DNA from: JBCDCB01 sp039182735
GTDB taxonomy: Bacteria; Planctomycetota; Phycisphaerae; Phycisphaerales; UBA1924
Assembly: GCA_039182735.1 (NCBI GenBank)
Contig: JBCDCB010000039.1
Location: 1-30,171 of the forward strand
Length of the DNA: 30,171 nucleotides
Direction of reading: 5' to 3'
The notes below the pieces were generated by a model, which was not told where the DNA came from, made no database searches, and saw nothing but the letters and a program-made list of their open reading frames with translations. The position numbers and the translations under genes were made by a program. Position 1 is the first letter of the stretch, and each line of letters starts with the position of its first letter. This document shows positions 14,296-21,350 of this stretch, piece after piece.

Positions 14296-14772
14296 TCACG
14301 CGAGCAAACGCCCCTCGGGGTCGCCGGCGAGGAGGTCGAAGCCCTCGGCGAGTCGCTTGCGCGCGGCCCGCTTGAGGCGCTGCACCTGCACGACGTCGGG
14401 GCGAGACCAGGCGGGCATGTCGAGTGTGAAGGTGCCGGCGTCGCGCCCGCGGAGGACGCGGAGCTCCTCGACCGGGGCGTCGAGCAGGACGCCGCGGCCC
14501 GACGGGTCGGCGCCGGTACGCCCGGGCAGGAGCACGATGATCCGCCGATCGGTGAGCACGACGAAGCGGTAGAGCTGCTTTTGCAGGCCGAGCGCGATGA
14601 GCGCGCCGAAGACGGGGACGGCGTTGAGCGCGACGACGAGCGCGGCCTTGGCGGCGTCGGTGCGTTTGAGGACGGGCCCCCACCCGACGAGGCGCTCGCC
14701 CTCGGCGAGGCGCCAGCGCAGGAGGCGGCGGAGCTCCCACGGGCCGTATTCGCACTGCTCGAACTGGATCAT
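14296..14772 (-). CDS. Small membrane protein with a bacterial PH-like domain
   Basis: This is a 158-residue protein. Residues about 5-40 form an amphipathic lead (WELRRLLRWRLAEGERLVGW). A hydrophobic segment at about 43-66 (AALVVALNAVPVFGALIALGL) follows, then LYRFVVLTDRRIIVLLPG, whose LTDRRII core is typical of the bPH_2 (YdbS-like) fold, with beta strands continuing to about 120. Function is unknown; related proteins are thought to bind membranes or ligands. It is a single gene, divergent from holA with 37 bases between, and convergent with gatB. The ATG is preceded at a distance by GGGAG. Confidence 0.7.
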   Translation of the reverse strand: MIQFEQCEYGPWELRRLLRWRLAEGERLVGWGPVLKRTDAAKAALVVALNAVPVFGALIALGLQKQLYRFVVLTDRRIIVLLPGRTGADPSGRGVLLDAPVEELRVLRGRDAGTFTLDMPAWSRPDVVQVQRLKRAARKRLAEGFDLLAGDPEGRLLA

Positions 14773-14797
14773 GTGGCTCGCCGCGTCTCCCGCCGGT

Positions 14798-14803
14798 TAT
14801 GGT
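14798..14803 (+). promoter_or_regulatory. TANNNT box, predicted leaderless start of holA
   Basis: TATGGT is six bases (CGTCGC) from the ATG at 14810. No ribosome binding site is seen. It lies in the 37-base gap between divergent genes. Confidence 0.45.
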
Positions 14804-14809
14804 CGTCGC

Positions 14810-15898
14810 ATGGCCAAGCGTACGTCGAGCGGGTCGCGCGGTTCCGCCGGATCGAAGTCGAAGATCGCGGGGATCGCCGGTGCGCCCACTACCGAATGCC
14901 GAGCGATGCTGCTGAAGGGCAAGGAGCTGTTCCTGCGCACGCGGTACGTCGAGCTGCTGCGCGAGGCGGCGCAGAAAGAGGGGCACGAGGTCGAGGTGCT
15001 GCGTTTCGACGGGAACTCGGGCGAGCCGGCGGAGGTGCTCGACGAGTGCCGATCGTTCGGGCTGATGTCGGCGTACAAGATCGTGGTGGTGGACGAAGCC
15101 GACGCCTTCGCGACGGGCGACGCGCGCAAGGCGATGCTCGAGCGCTACCTCGAAGCGCCGACGGAGGAATGCACGCTGGTCTTCCGCGCAGATTCGTGGC
15201 GGCACAAGCGGCTGGAGAACCTGATCCAGAAGATCGGCGTGGTCATCGCATGCGACGCGCTGAACCCGGCGCAGGCCGTGGGCTGGGCGCAGCGCAAGGC
15301 GCGCGATGGGCTCGGGCGCGAGCTGTCGCACGATGCCGCGACGCTGCTGGTCGAGCGGGTGGGGACGGACCTGTCGAGGCTGGGCAGCGAGATCGCCAAG
15401 CTGTACGCCGCGCGCGGCGCGAGCGAGGAGCCCATCAGCGTGGAAGAGGTGCGCACGCTGGTGGGACTCACGCGCGAGGAAACCGCGTGGATCGTGCGCG
15501 ACGCGGTGCTGAGCGGGGACCCCGAGTTCGCGGTACAGAAGGTGCGGGACCTGGTGACGCTGTCGCGCGTGAGCCCGGTGCCGCTGATGATCGCGCTGGT
15601 GGACTTGGCGTCGGCGCTGCACGCGGCGTCTCGGGCGCAGGAGTCGGGCGGGTCGGCGAACGCGGCGCTCAAAAGTCGCCGGCTGTTCGGCGGCGGGCTG
15701 AGCGCGGCGAGCCGGGCGGTGGGGTCGGCGCCGTCGTCCTCGTGGGCGCGGCTGCTGGACGCCTGCTTGAGCGGGGATGCCGACGGGAAGAGCGGGCGGG
15801 GCGACGCGAAGGTGGATCTCGAGGTGCTGGCGGCCCGGTTTGCAAGTCTCGTCGGCGGACGCGCCGATACGTTTGTCATGCGGCGCGGAGCGCCGTGA
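14810..15898 (+). CDS. holA: DNA polymerase III subunit delta
   Basis: This 362-residue protein is the clamp-loader subunit that opens the beta sliding clamp. A basic Ser/Gly-rich N-terminus (about 1-25) precedes the family start MLLKGKELFLRTRYVELLREAA (33-54). The inactive AAA+ region follows, with FGLMSAYKIVVVDEADAF (about 84-101) and ADSWRHKRLENLIQKIG (about 126-142). The lid domain contains DLSRLGSEIAKL (about 188-199), and the C-terminal helical collar region follows. The length is close to the usual 330-350. The open frame extends upstream to 14597, but the ATG at 14810 follows a TATGGT box and avoids overlapping the divergent gene. Sequence divergence of this family keeps the call below certainty. 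Confidence 0.88.
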   Translation: MAKRTSSGSRGSAGSKSKIAGIAGAPTTECRAMLLKGKELFLRTRYVELLREAAQKEGHEVEVLRFDGNSGEPAEVLDECRSFGLMSAYKIVVVDEADAFATGDARKAMLERYLEAPTEECTLVFRADSWRHKRLENLIQKIGVVIACDALNPAQAVGWAQRKARDGLGRELSHDAATLLVERVGTDLSRLGSEIAKLYAARGASEEPISVEEVRTLVGLTREETAWIVRDAVLSGDPEFAVQKVRDLVTLSRVSPVPLMIALVDLASALHAASRAQESGGSANAALKSRRLFGGGLSAASRAVGSAPSSSWARLLDACLSGDADGKSGRGDAKVDLEVLAARFASLVGGRADTFVMRRGAP

Positions 15899-15940
15899 GG
15901 TCCCGGGCACCCCGCGAATCGGCGGGACGCAGGAAGCGAG

Positions 15941-17158
15941 ATGCCGACCATGCCGACCACGAAGAACCGATCCATTGTCCGCTGCGCGATGACGGGCGCC
16001 CTGTGCGCGCTGCTCATCGGATGTGCCGGTGGGGAGAAGACGGCCCAGACCGATGCCGCGGCATCGCGCCCGGACGAGCGCCCCACGACGAACGATCTGG
16101 ACGCGCGGACCGCCGACGCGCTGGAGCGGATCGCGCAGATGACCGACGCGCAGCGCGCCGATCGGGAGGCGGAGCCGATCATCGCGCGGGGTCCCTCGGC
16201 ACGTGCGAACGCGGGGCCGAGCTTCGACGTGGCGGGCGAGGACCCGTCACCCACGGTTTCGGCGAGCCCGGGGGGGCGCTCGGGCGAGGTGATCGATGAG
16301 ACGTTCGCGTCGCCGATGCGATCGCTGGAGCCGACGCTGACGCTGGAGCAGCAGCGCGCGGACCTGATCGCGAAACTGGCGGCGAACCTGCGTGCGCAGG
16401 CGGACCGGGACGTGTCGCCGTTGCCGTCTCTTGCGCGGCTGGCGGCACTGGAGATCCTGCAGCCGGGGATTCTGAACTCGACGTTCGTGGGCGTGCAGGG
16501 GGCGGGCGGTCCGCTGGTGCTGCCCGACGAGGACCTGGCGTTCGTGACGACGTGGCGCGACCTGATGAACGAGGCGGGGCTGCGTCTGGACGCGACGGGC
16601 GACACGGCTTCGCTGGCCGGTCTCTTAGAGAACGCGGCGCTCGAGACGCGGGACATGCGGCCGCTGGACCTGCCGGCGGCGGTGCTCGCCACGCGGGTGG
16701 ACGGTTTCGGCGTCTACAAGCAGATGCCGACGTACGATCCGGACCCGATCATCGCGGAGCAGATGGGCGGGGTGGACGAGGACGAGCGTGTGTACAAGCT
16801 GCTCGCGGGTCGTCGCCACCGGGTGATCGTGTATGTGGAGGTGGCGCACTTCGCGCGACGCTCGATCGCGCGGGACGGCGTGCGCGGGCACGAGGTGCAG
16901 CTGACGCAGGAACTGGCGCTGTACCACGCGGGCGAGGACGGCGACCTGCTGGCGTGGCGCAAGCCGGACCAGACGATCACGGACTTCTCGCGGAACCCGC
17001 GCCGGGACTTTTACATCGTGCAGGTGATCGAGCTGCCCGAGACGCTGACGGTGGGCAAGTACGCGCTCAAAGTGACGGTGCGGGACGCGGTACGCGAGGC
17101 GGTGAGCGAGCGGATCATCCCGATCGACGTGGTGGCCGACGCGAACGCGCTGCGTTGA
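15941..17158 (+). CDS. Predicted lipoprotein of unknown function
   Basis: This is a 405-residue protein. Residues 11-28 form a lipoprotein signal with lipobox L-I-G-C28 (CALLIGCAGG), so the mature protein should be lipid-anchored. A low-complexity linker follows (about 30-110; KTAQTDAAASRPDERPTTND at the start). The region 115-240 is helical, and about 255-400 is a beta-rich domain with HRVIVYVEVAHFARRS and KYALKVTVRD, which resembles a beta-sandwich. AGGA ten bases before the ATG fixes the start. The gene lies 42 bases after holA and 25 before the UPF0316-type gene. I do not recognise a family. Confidence 0.8.
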   Translation: MPTMPTTKNRSIVRCAMTGALCALLIGCAGGEKTAQTDAAASRPDERPTTNDLDARTADALERIAQMTDAQRADREAEPIIARGPSARANAGPSFDVAGEDPSPTVSASPGGRSGEVIDETFASPMRSLEPTLTLEQQRADLIAKLAANLRAQADRDVSPLPSLARLAALEILQPGILNSTFVGVQGAGGPLVLPDEDLAFVTTWRDLMNEAGLRLDATGDTASLAGLLENAALETRDMRPLDLPAAVLATRVDGFGVYKQMPTYDPDPIIAEQMGGVDEDERVYKLLAGRRHRVIVYVEVAHFARRSIARDGVRGHEVQLTQELALYHAGEDGDLLAWRKPDQTITDFSRNPRRDFYIVQVIELPETLTVGKYALKVTVRDAVREAVSERIIPIDVVADANALR

Positions 17159-17171
17159 GCGCTGGCGTGCA

Positions 17172-17177
17172 TACAGT
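17172..17177 (+). promoter_or_regulatory. TANNNT box, predicted leaderless start of the UPF0316-type gene
   Basis: TACAGT is six bases (CCGCGC) from the GTG at 17184, in a 25-base intergenic gap with no Shine-Dalgarno sequence. Confidence 0.45.
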
Positions 17178-17183
17178 CCGCGC

Positions 17184-17741
17184 GTGACCGTCGAACCCAC
17201 CATCCTGCTCACCGCGCTCGCGATCTTCTGCCTCCGCATCGTCGATGTCTCGCTCGGGACGATGCGTGTGGTGATGGTGATGCGCGGGCGGCGGGCGCTG
17301 GCCCTCTCGCTCGGGTTCTTCGAGGTGCTGATCTGGGTCTTCGCGGTGGGCACGGTGGTGAACCGGCTCGACGAGCCGATCATCGCGATCTTCTATGCGC
17401 TCGGGTTCGCGGCGGGGAACTATGTGGGCGTGACGATCGAGGGTTGGCTGGCGCTCCGGCAGCAGATGGTGAGCATCTACACGCACGAGGGTTCGGCGAT
17501 CGCCAAGGCGCTCCGCGAAGAGGGGTATCGCGTGACGTCGTTCGAGGGCGAGGGACGGGACGGGTCCGTCACGCTGCTCGTCGCGAAGGGCCCGCGGAGG
17601 CTGGTGCCCAAGGTGTGCCGCATCGCACGGTCGATCGACCACGACTGCTTCTACATGATCGCGGACCTGCGGGCGGCCTCGGTGCAGCCGAGCGAGATGC
17701 GTCGCGAGCGCGGCTTCCGCGCCCGGGTCAAAAAGGTGTGA
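17184..17741 (+). CDS. UPF0316-type membrane protein (DUF5698 plus DUF2179)
   Basis: This is a 185-residue protein. The N-terminal half has three hydrophobic helices (about 3-22, 35-55 and 60-80). Its sequence LRIVDVSLGTMRVVMVMRGR and the GFFEVLIWVFAVG stretch match the DUF5698/UPF0316 pattern. The C-terminal half (about 95-165) fits the DUF2179 domain: GSAIAKALREEGYRVTSFEGEGRDG, with SVTLLVAKGPRRLVPKVCR and DCFYMIADLR. DUF2179 also occurs at the end of YitT-type proteins and is suspected of ligand sensing. The length agrees with the family (about 170-190). It starts at GTG after a TACAGT box, 19 bases before gmk. The molecular function is unknown. Confidence 0.85.
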   Translation: MTVEPTILLTALAIFCLRIVDVSLGTMRVVMVMRGRRALALSLGFFEVLIWVFAVGTVVNRLDEPIIAIFYALGFAAGNYVGVTIEGWLALRQQMVSIYTHEGSAIAKALREEGYRVTSFEGEGRDGSVTLLVAKGPRRLVPKVCRIARSIDHDCFYMIADLRAASVQPSEMRRERGFRARVKKV

Positions 17742-17747
17742 TCGCGG

Positions 17748-17753
17748 TACAGT
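17748..17753 (+). promoter_or_regulatory. TANNNT box, predicted leaderless start of gmk
   Basis: TACAGT is seven bases (CCGGGGT) from the ATG at 17761, inside a 19-base gap after the preceding gene. No Shine-Dalgarno sequence is seen. Confidence 0.42.
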
Positions 17754-17760
17754 CCGGGGT

Positions 17761-18375
17761 ATGAGCGAGGGATCCCCACACCGCTTGGCGACGGACACCG
17801 AGAACGGGATGCTGCTGGTGATCAGCGGGCCTTCCGGGGTCGGGAAGACGACGATCGCGCGCGCGGTGGAGCGTTCGATCGCCGACGCCGCGTTCTCGAT
17901 CAGCGCGACGACCCGCGCGCGCACGGAGAAGGACGTTGACGGGGTGGACTACCACTTCATGACGCCCGAGCAGTTCGAGCGGCGTGAGAAGGCGGGCGAG
18001 TTCATCGAAACCGCCGAATACGCGGGCAACAAGTACGGCACGCGGCTCGAGCCCGTCGAGGTGCAGCTCGAACGCGGGCGGCTCGTCATCCTCGAGATCG
18101 AGGTGCAGGGCGCGCAGCAAGTCAAGGCCAAGAAGCCCGACGCCTTCGCGATGTTCGTGCTCCCCCCCAGCGAGGAGACGCTGCTGCAGCGCCTGCGCGA
18201 CCGCGGGCGCGAAGACGAGCAGAAGATCCAGCGCCGGTTTGCGATCGCCAAGAACGAGATCGAGCAGGCCAAGGCGTGCGGGATCTACGACGCGTTCGTG
18301 GTGAACACGGTGCTCGACGAGGCGATCGACGAGGCCGTGACGCTCGTTCGCAGCGCGCGGAAGGAGCGGTCGTGA
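17761..18375 (+). CDS. gmk: Guanylate kinase
   Basis: This 204-residue cytoplasmic kinase phosphorylates GMP to GDP with ATP. The P-loop is GPSGVGKTT (residues 23-31). SISATTRARTEKDVDGVDYHF (about 44-64) is the GMP-binding signature, EFIETAEYAGNKYGT follows (about 80-94), and ILEIEVQGAQQVK (about 110-122) is the Walker B-like region. LRDRGREDEQKIQRR (about 146-160) belongs to the lid. The length is standard. The N-terminus carries about 15 additional residues. Its stop overlaps the start of a tiny membrane-protein gene (GTGA). In many bacteria gmk is followed by rpoZ; that is not what follows here. Confidence 0.97.
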   Translation: MSEGSPHRLATDTENGMLLVISGPSGVGKTTIARAVERSIADAAFSISATTRARTEKDVDGVDYHFMTPEQFERREKAGEFIETAEYAGNKYGTRLEPVEVQLERGRLVILEIEVQGAQQVKAKKPDAFAMFVLPPSEETLLQRLRDRGREDEQKIQRRFAIAKNEIEQAKACGIYDAFVVNTVLDEAIDEAVTLVRSARKERS

Positions 18376-18497
18376 GCGACGATCCGAACAGCGAGAAGAA
18401 GCGTCCGACGCTGATCACGGGGCTCGGGTACTACATCGCGGGGGTGCTGGTGGGGATCCTGGCGCTCTTCGCGGGCAGCGCGATGGGGCTGTTCTGA
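18372..18497 (+). CDS. 41-residue single-helix membrane protein
   Basis: This small gene starts with GTG inside the gmk stop (GTGA) and encodes 41 residues. A charged cytoplasmic lead (SDDPNSEKKRPTLI) is followed by one hydrophobic helix at about 18-40 (GYYIAGVLVGILALFAGSAM) ending in GLF. Translational coupling to gmk and the clean helix make it likely to be real. It does not resemble RNA polymerase omega. No function can be named. Confidence 0.65.
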   Translation: MSDDPNSEKKRPTLITGLGYYIAGVLVGILALFAGSAMGLF

Positions 18498-18511
18498 GCC
18501 CCGCCTCCTCT

Positions 18512-18527
18512 CCCCCGCTCGCGGGGG
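18512..18527. other. GC-only hairpin downstream of gmk and the small gene
   Basis: CCCCCGC-TC-GCGGGGG is a perfect 7-bp palindrome 15 bases after a stop codon. There is no T-run behind it, so it is not a standard intrinsic terminator, but it may stabilise or end the upstream transcript. Confidence 0.4.
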
Positions 18528-18562
18528 CGACGGAGCGGCGGAACGGGCCCGCTTCGCGTCGG

Positions 18563-18568
18563 TACGAT
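18563..18568 (+). promoter_or_regulatory. Possible -10 box for the M32 carboxypeptidase gene
   Basis: TACGAT lies 39 bases before the ATG at 18608, leaving a leader that ends with GAGAGGAGA, a good ribosome binding site. No -35 is clear. Confidence 0.35.
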
Positions 18569-18607
18569 CGGGACCCCGCGAGTCGATCGCGGTGAGAGGA
18601 GACCCCG

Positions 18608-20134
18608 ATGACGACCGCCGCCCCGCCCGCGACCTCGTACGACAAGCTCTGTGCGCACCTGCGTGAGACGGCGCTGCTCCACGCGACGGAATCGACGCTG
18701 GCGTGGGATCAGGAAACGATGATGCCGCGGAAGGGGTCGGCGATGCGGGCCGACCAGCTCGCGCAGCTGGCGACGATGGTGCACGCGCGCCGGACGTCGA
18801 ACGAGCTGGCCGACCTGCTCAGCGAGTGCGAGCACGACGACGCGCTGACGAGCGACCCGCGCGCCTCGGCCAATCTGCGCGAGGTGCGGCGCGAACTCGA
18901 TCGCGAGTCGCGCTTGCCGGCGGAACTGGTGACGGAGATCTCGCGCACGTCGGCGCTCGGCATGGAGGCGTGGAAAGAGGCGCGGGCGAAGCAGGACTTC
19001 TCGCTCTTCGAGCCGTGGCTGCAGAAGACGTTCGACCTCGCGCGCCGCAAGGCCGAGTGCCTGAAGACGGACGATCACCCGGAGCTGTACGACGCGTTGA
19101 TGGACGGCTTCGAGCCGGGGATGACCAGCGCGCGCACGGAAGAGGTCTTTGCGCCGCTGCGCGAGTTCACCGTGAACCTGCTCAAGGACGTGCGCGGCAG
19201 GGCGCAAGTGGACGCAACGCCCGCGATCATCGAGCTGCCGATCGACAAGCAGATCGACTTCACGACGAAGGTGCTCGAAGCGATCGGCTACGACTTCGAC
19301 GCGGGACGCATGGACCCCTCGACCCACCCCTTCTGCGAAGGGCTCGGCCCCGGCGACACGCGCATCACCAACCGCTACCGCGCCGACGGCTGGACCGATG
19401 CGCTCTCCAGCGGCATGCACGAGGGCGGGCACGCGCTCTACGAACAGGGCCTGCCCAAAGCCGACTTCTTCGGGCAGCCGATCGCCAGCGCGATCTCGCT
19501 GGGCATCCACGAGAGCCAGTCGCGCCTGTGGGAGAACCAGGTCGGGCGCTCGCGCCCCTTCTGGGGCTGGGCGCTCGAGCAGGCGAAGCAGGTCTTCGGT
19601 GCGGGCACGCTTGGCGGCGTGAGCGCCGAGGCGCTCTACAAGGCGGCGAACATGATCGAGCCGAACTTCATCCGCGTGGAGTCGGACGAGCTGACGTACA
19701 ACCTGCACATCATGCTGCGCTTCGACTTCGAGCGCGCGTTGATCGACGAGCGGTTGAAGGTCGGCGACTTGCCCGGCGAGTGGAACGCGCGGATCAAGAA
19801 CGACCTGGGGCTCGACGTGCCGAACGACGCGAAGGGGTGCCTGCAGGACATCCACTGGTCGATGGGCGCGGTGGGGTACTTCGCGACGTACACCTTCGGG
19901 AACATCTACGCGGCGCAGCTGTGGGCGACGATGGGCGAGGCGCTGCCCACGCGTGACGAGCAGATGGTGCGCGGGGAGTTCGGGCAGATCCTCGCGTGGC
20001 TGCGCACGAACGTGCACGAGCTTGGCATGCAGCACCGCGCGGAGGACCTGTGCAAGAACATCTGCGGCGAGGGGATGAACCCGCAGCCGCTGATGGATCA
20101 CCTGCAGGCGAAGGTGGACGCGGTGTATGGGTGA
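18608..20134 (+). CDS. Carboxypeptidase Taq, peptidase family M32
   Basis: This 508-residue zinc metallocarboxypeptidase removes C-terminal residues from peptides, presumably in the cytoplasm as no signal peptide is seen. The zinc motif HEGGH is at 271-275 (H271, E272, H275) in SSGMHEGGHALYEQG, and GIHESQSRLWENQVGRS supplies the third ligand E302 (HES at 301-303). THPFCEGLGPGDTRITNRY (about 239-257) and IRVESDELTYNLHIMLRF (about 356-373) are further family blocks. The length matches M32 (about 490-510). The start is supported by GGAGA. It appears to be a single gene with its own leader, convergent with the zinc-ribbon genes. Confidence 0.95.
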   Translation: MTTAAPPATSYDKLCAHLRETALLHATESTLAWDQETMMPRKGSAMRADQLAQLATMVHARRTSNELADLLSECEHDDALTSDPRASANLREVRRELDRESRLPAELVTEISRTSALGMEAWKEARAKQDFSLFEPWLQKTFDLARRKAECLKTDDHPELYDALMDGFEPGMTSARTEEVFAPLREFTVNLLKDVRGRAQVDATPAIIELPIDKQIDFTTKVLEAIGYDFDAGRMDPSTHPFCEGLGPGDTRITNRYRADGWTDALSSGMHEGGHALYEQGLPKADFFGQPIASAISLGIHESQSRLWENQVGRSRPFWGWALEQAKQVFGAGTLGGVSAEALYKAANMIEPNFIRVESDELTYNLHIMLRFDFERALIDERLKVGDLPGEWNARIKNDLGLDVPNDAKGCLQDIHWSMGAVGYFATYTFGNIYAAQLWATMGEALPTRDEQMVRGEFGQILAWLRTNVHELGMQHRAEDLCKNICGEGMNPQPLMDHLQAKVDAVYG

Positions 20135-20142
20135 GGGGGCAG

Positions 20143-20158
20143 AGACGGAGAGACGGAG
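20143..20158. repeat. Two tandem copies of AGACGGAG
   Basis: This is a 16-base perfect direct repeat within the 42-base gap between the convergent 3' ends of the M32 gene and the zinc-ribbon gene. It is purine-rich and short; no function is evident. Confidence 0.5.
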
Positions 20159-20176
20159 AGATTGTGGTTCGGTTTG

Positions 20177-20740
20177 CTAGGCCGGCGCGTCCGCGCTTCG
20201 ATCGATGACAATGCGTTGGTGCCCACACTCGGGGCAGTAAATAGTGCCGTCGAGATCCGTGAGGTCATACGCGCAGCGTTGGCATCGCCACGGTGGAATG
20301 AGCGAGAGTGGCATTTGGCGAAGAACCAGGGCAACCGCGATCAACGGTGTCAGAACCGGAGCGACGAAGATGGCGAGCGGAGGAATGAACCCGCAGATAA
20401 GCCCGCTCGTCGTTCCAACGATGAGGAATACGCGATAGACCTTGTCGAGTGGACGATTCCAGAGCGGGATCGCCATGAAGATGCCGAACGGGATGGCGGC
20501 GAGGGCGATCAGAATCCCGGCCGGAATCAGGTAAGGCAGTGTGTACACCACGTTATTGAAGTTGCCGTCGGCAATCCCGATCCAGACGATCCCGGCGACG
20601 AGTGCGAACACCGCGCCTGACAGAAGCGCGGCGCACATGGTGGCGAGGACGACGCCGAGGTATCGCTGTCCGCGGCTCAGACTCCACGGGCGATCGGGCC
20701 AGTCTTCCAGCGAGTCTTGATTGGGGCGCACGCTCGTCAT
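20177..20740 (-). CDS. Zinc-ribbon membrane protein, second of a tandem pair
   Basis: This 187-residue protein has several hydrophobic helices (about 28-55, 65-90 and 100-135) and a C-terminal cytosolic zinc ribbon with C153-x2-C156 and C169-x2-C172 in CQRCAYDLTDLDGTIYCPEC. The upstream gene has the same plan (WDRPLNEVF there, WNRPLDKVYR here), so the two are paralogues. Membrane proteins with this CxxC-YDLT-CPEC end are frequent in Phycisphaerae; their function is unknown. The start codon overlaps the upstream stop (ATGA). The longer frame to 21208 runs over the upstream gene in another frame and is rejected. Confidence 0.82.
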   Translation of the reverse strand: MTSVRPNQDSLEDWPDRPWSLSRGQRYLGVVLATMCAALLSGAVFALVAGIVWIGIADGNFNNVVYTLPYLIPAGILIALAAIPFGIFMAIPLWNRPLDKVYRVFLIVGTTSGLICGFIPPLAIFVAPVLTPLIAVALVLRQMPLSLIPPWRCQRCAYDLTDLDGTIYCPECGHQRIVIDRSADAPA

Positions 20741-21273
20741 CGTGAGTTTCCGCACTCGGGGCAAATACTCGTTCGGAGCCCTGTGAGATCGTATCCGCAC
20801 GCTGCGCAGTGCCACGGGCTGGGGACGCGTATCGGGCTTGACTCGAGCCCCCAGCCGATCGCGAAGAGCAACATCAGCGGTGCGCTCAGGAAAAAGAACA
20901 CCGGGTGGATCATGACCGCCAGCGCGATCACGATCGCGCACCAGAAGATCTTCCGGAAGACCTCGTTGAGCGGCCTGTCCCACAAGGCGAGCGACATGAT
21001 CGCGCCGCTCGGCACGCCCATCGCCGCACTGATCGGCGCGGCGGCAAAGATCGCACCGATCGCGTCGTAGGGCGTGATCCAGCACGAGTTGAACACCACG
21101 AGATGCAACAGCGCGAGCAGCACCCACGCGAGCGGTCCGGTGATCACGCCGACGAGCATGGTCGCGCCGATGACGCACGCGTACCGACCCAAGCGGTACC
21201 TGCTCCACGGTTCGTGGATCCAGATGTGCGCAACACCACCCCTCTCGCTCCGTGAAGGCGTGTCATGCTGCAT
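20737..21273 (-). CDS. Zinc-ribbon membrane protein, first of a tandem pair
   Basis: This 178-residue paralogue of the next gene has helices near 30-60, 65-92 and 108-140 and ends in the zinc ribbon C156-x2-C159 ... C171-x2-C174 (CAACGYDLTGLRTSICPECG). The shared SLALWDRPLNEVF loop between the second and third helices is probably the conserved functional surface. Translation is coupled to the downstream copy through ATGA. The gap to the CPBP gene upstream is 77 bases. I see no recognised enzymatic motif. Confidence 0.82.
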   Translation of the reverse strand: MQHDTPSRSERGGVAHIWIHEPWSRYRLGRYACVIGATMLVGVITGPLAWVLLALLHLVVFNSCWITPYDAIGAIFAAAPISAAMGVPSGAIMSLALWDRPLNEVFRKIFWCAIVIALAVMIHPVFFFLSAPLMLLFAIGWGLESSPIRVPSPWHCAACGYDLTGLRTSICPECGNSR

Positions 21274-21350
21274 GTGTTGTGGGCACCACGCGGCGGGGAA
21301 AGTCGCCGCGTTCTGTTGCCCTTACGAATGAGCACGCGCGTCGGTTCGTC

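Noticed and set aside
12548..15910. 1120-residue minus-strand open frame
   Set aside because: It lies opposite gatB and holA, with Arg/Ala/His-rich composition and no domain. It is a shadow frame in GC-rich DNA, despite its length.
18276..18371. Earlier start for the small membrane protein
   Set aside because: It would lie within gmk in another frame with a low-quality Arg/Gly-rich peptide; the GTG overlapping the gmk stop is the natural start.
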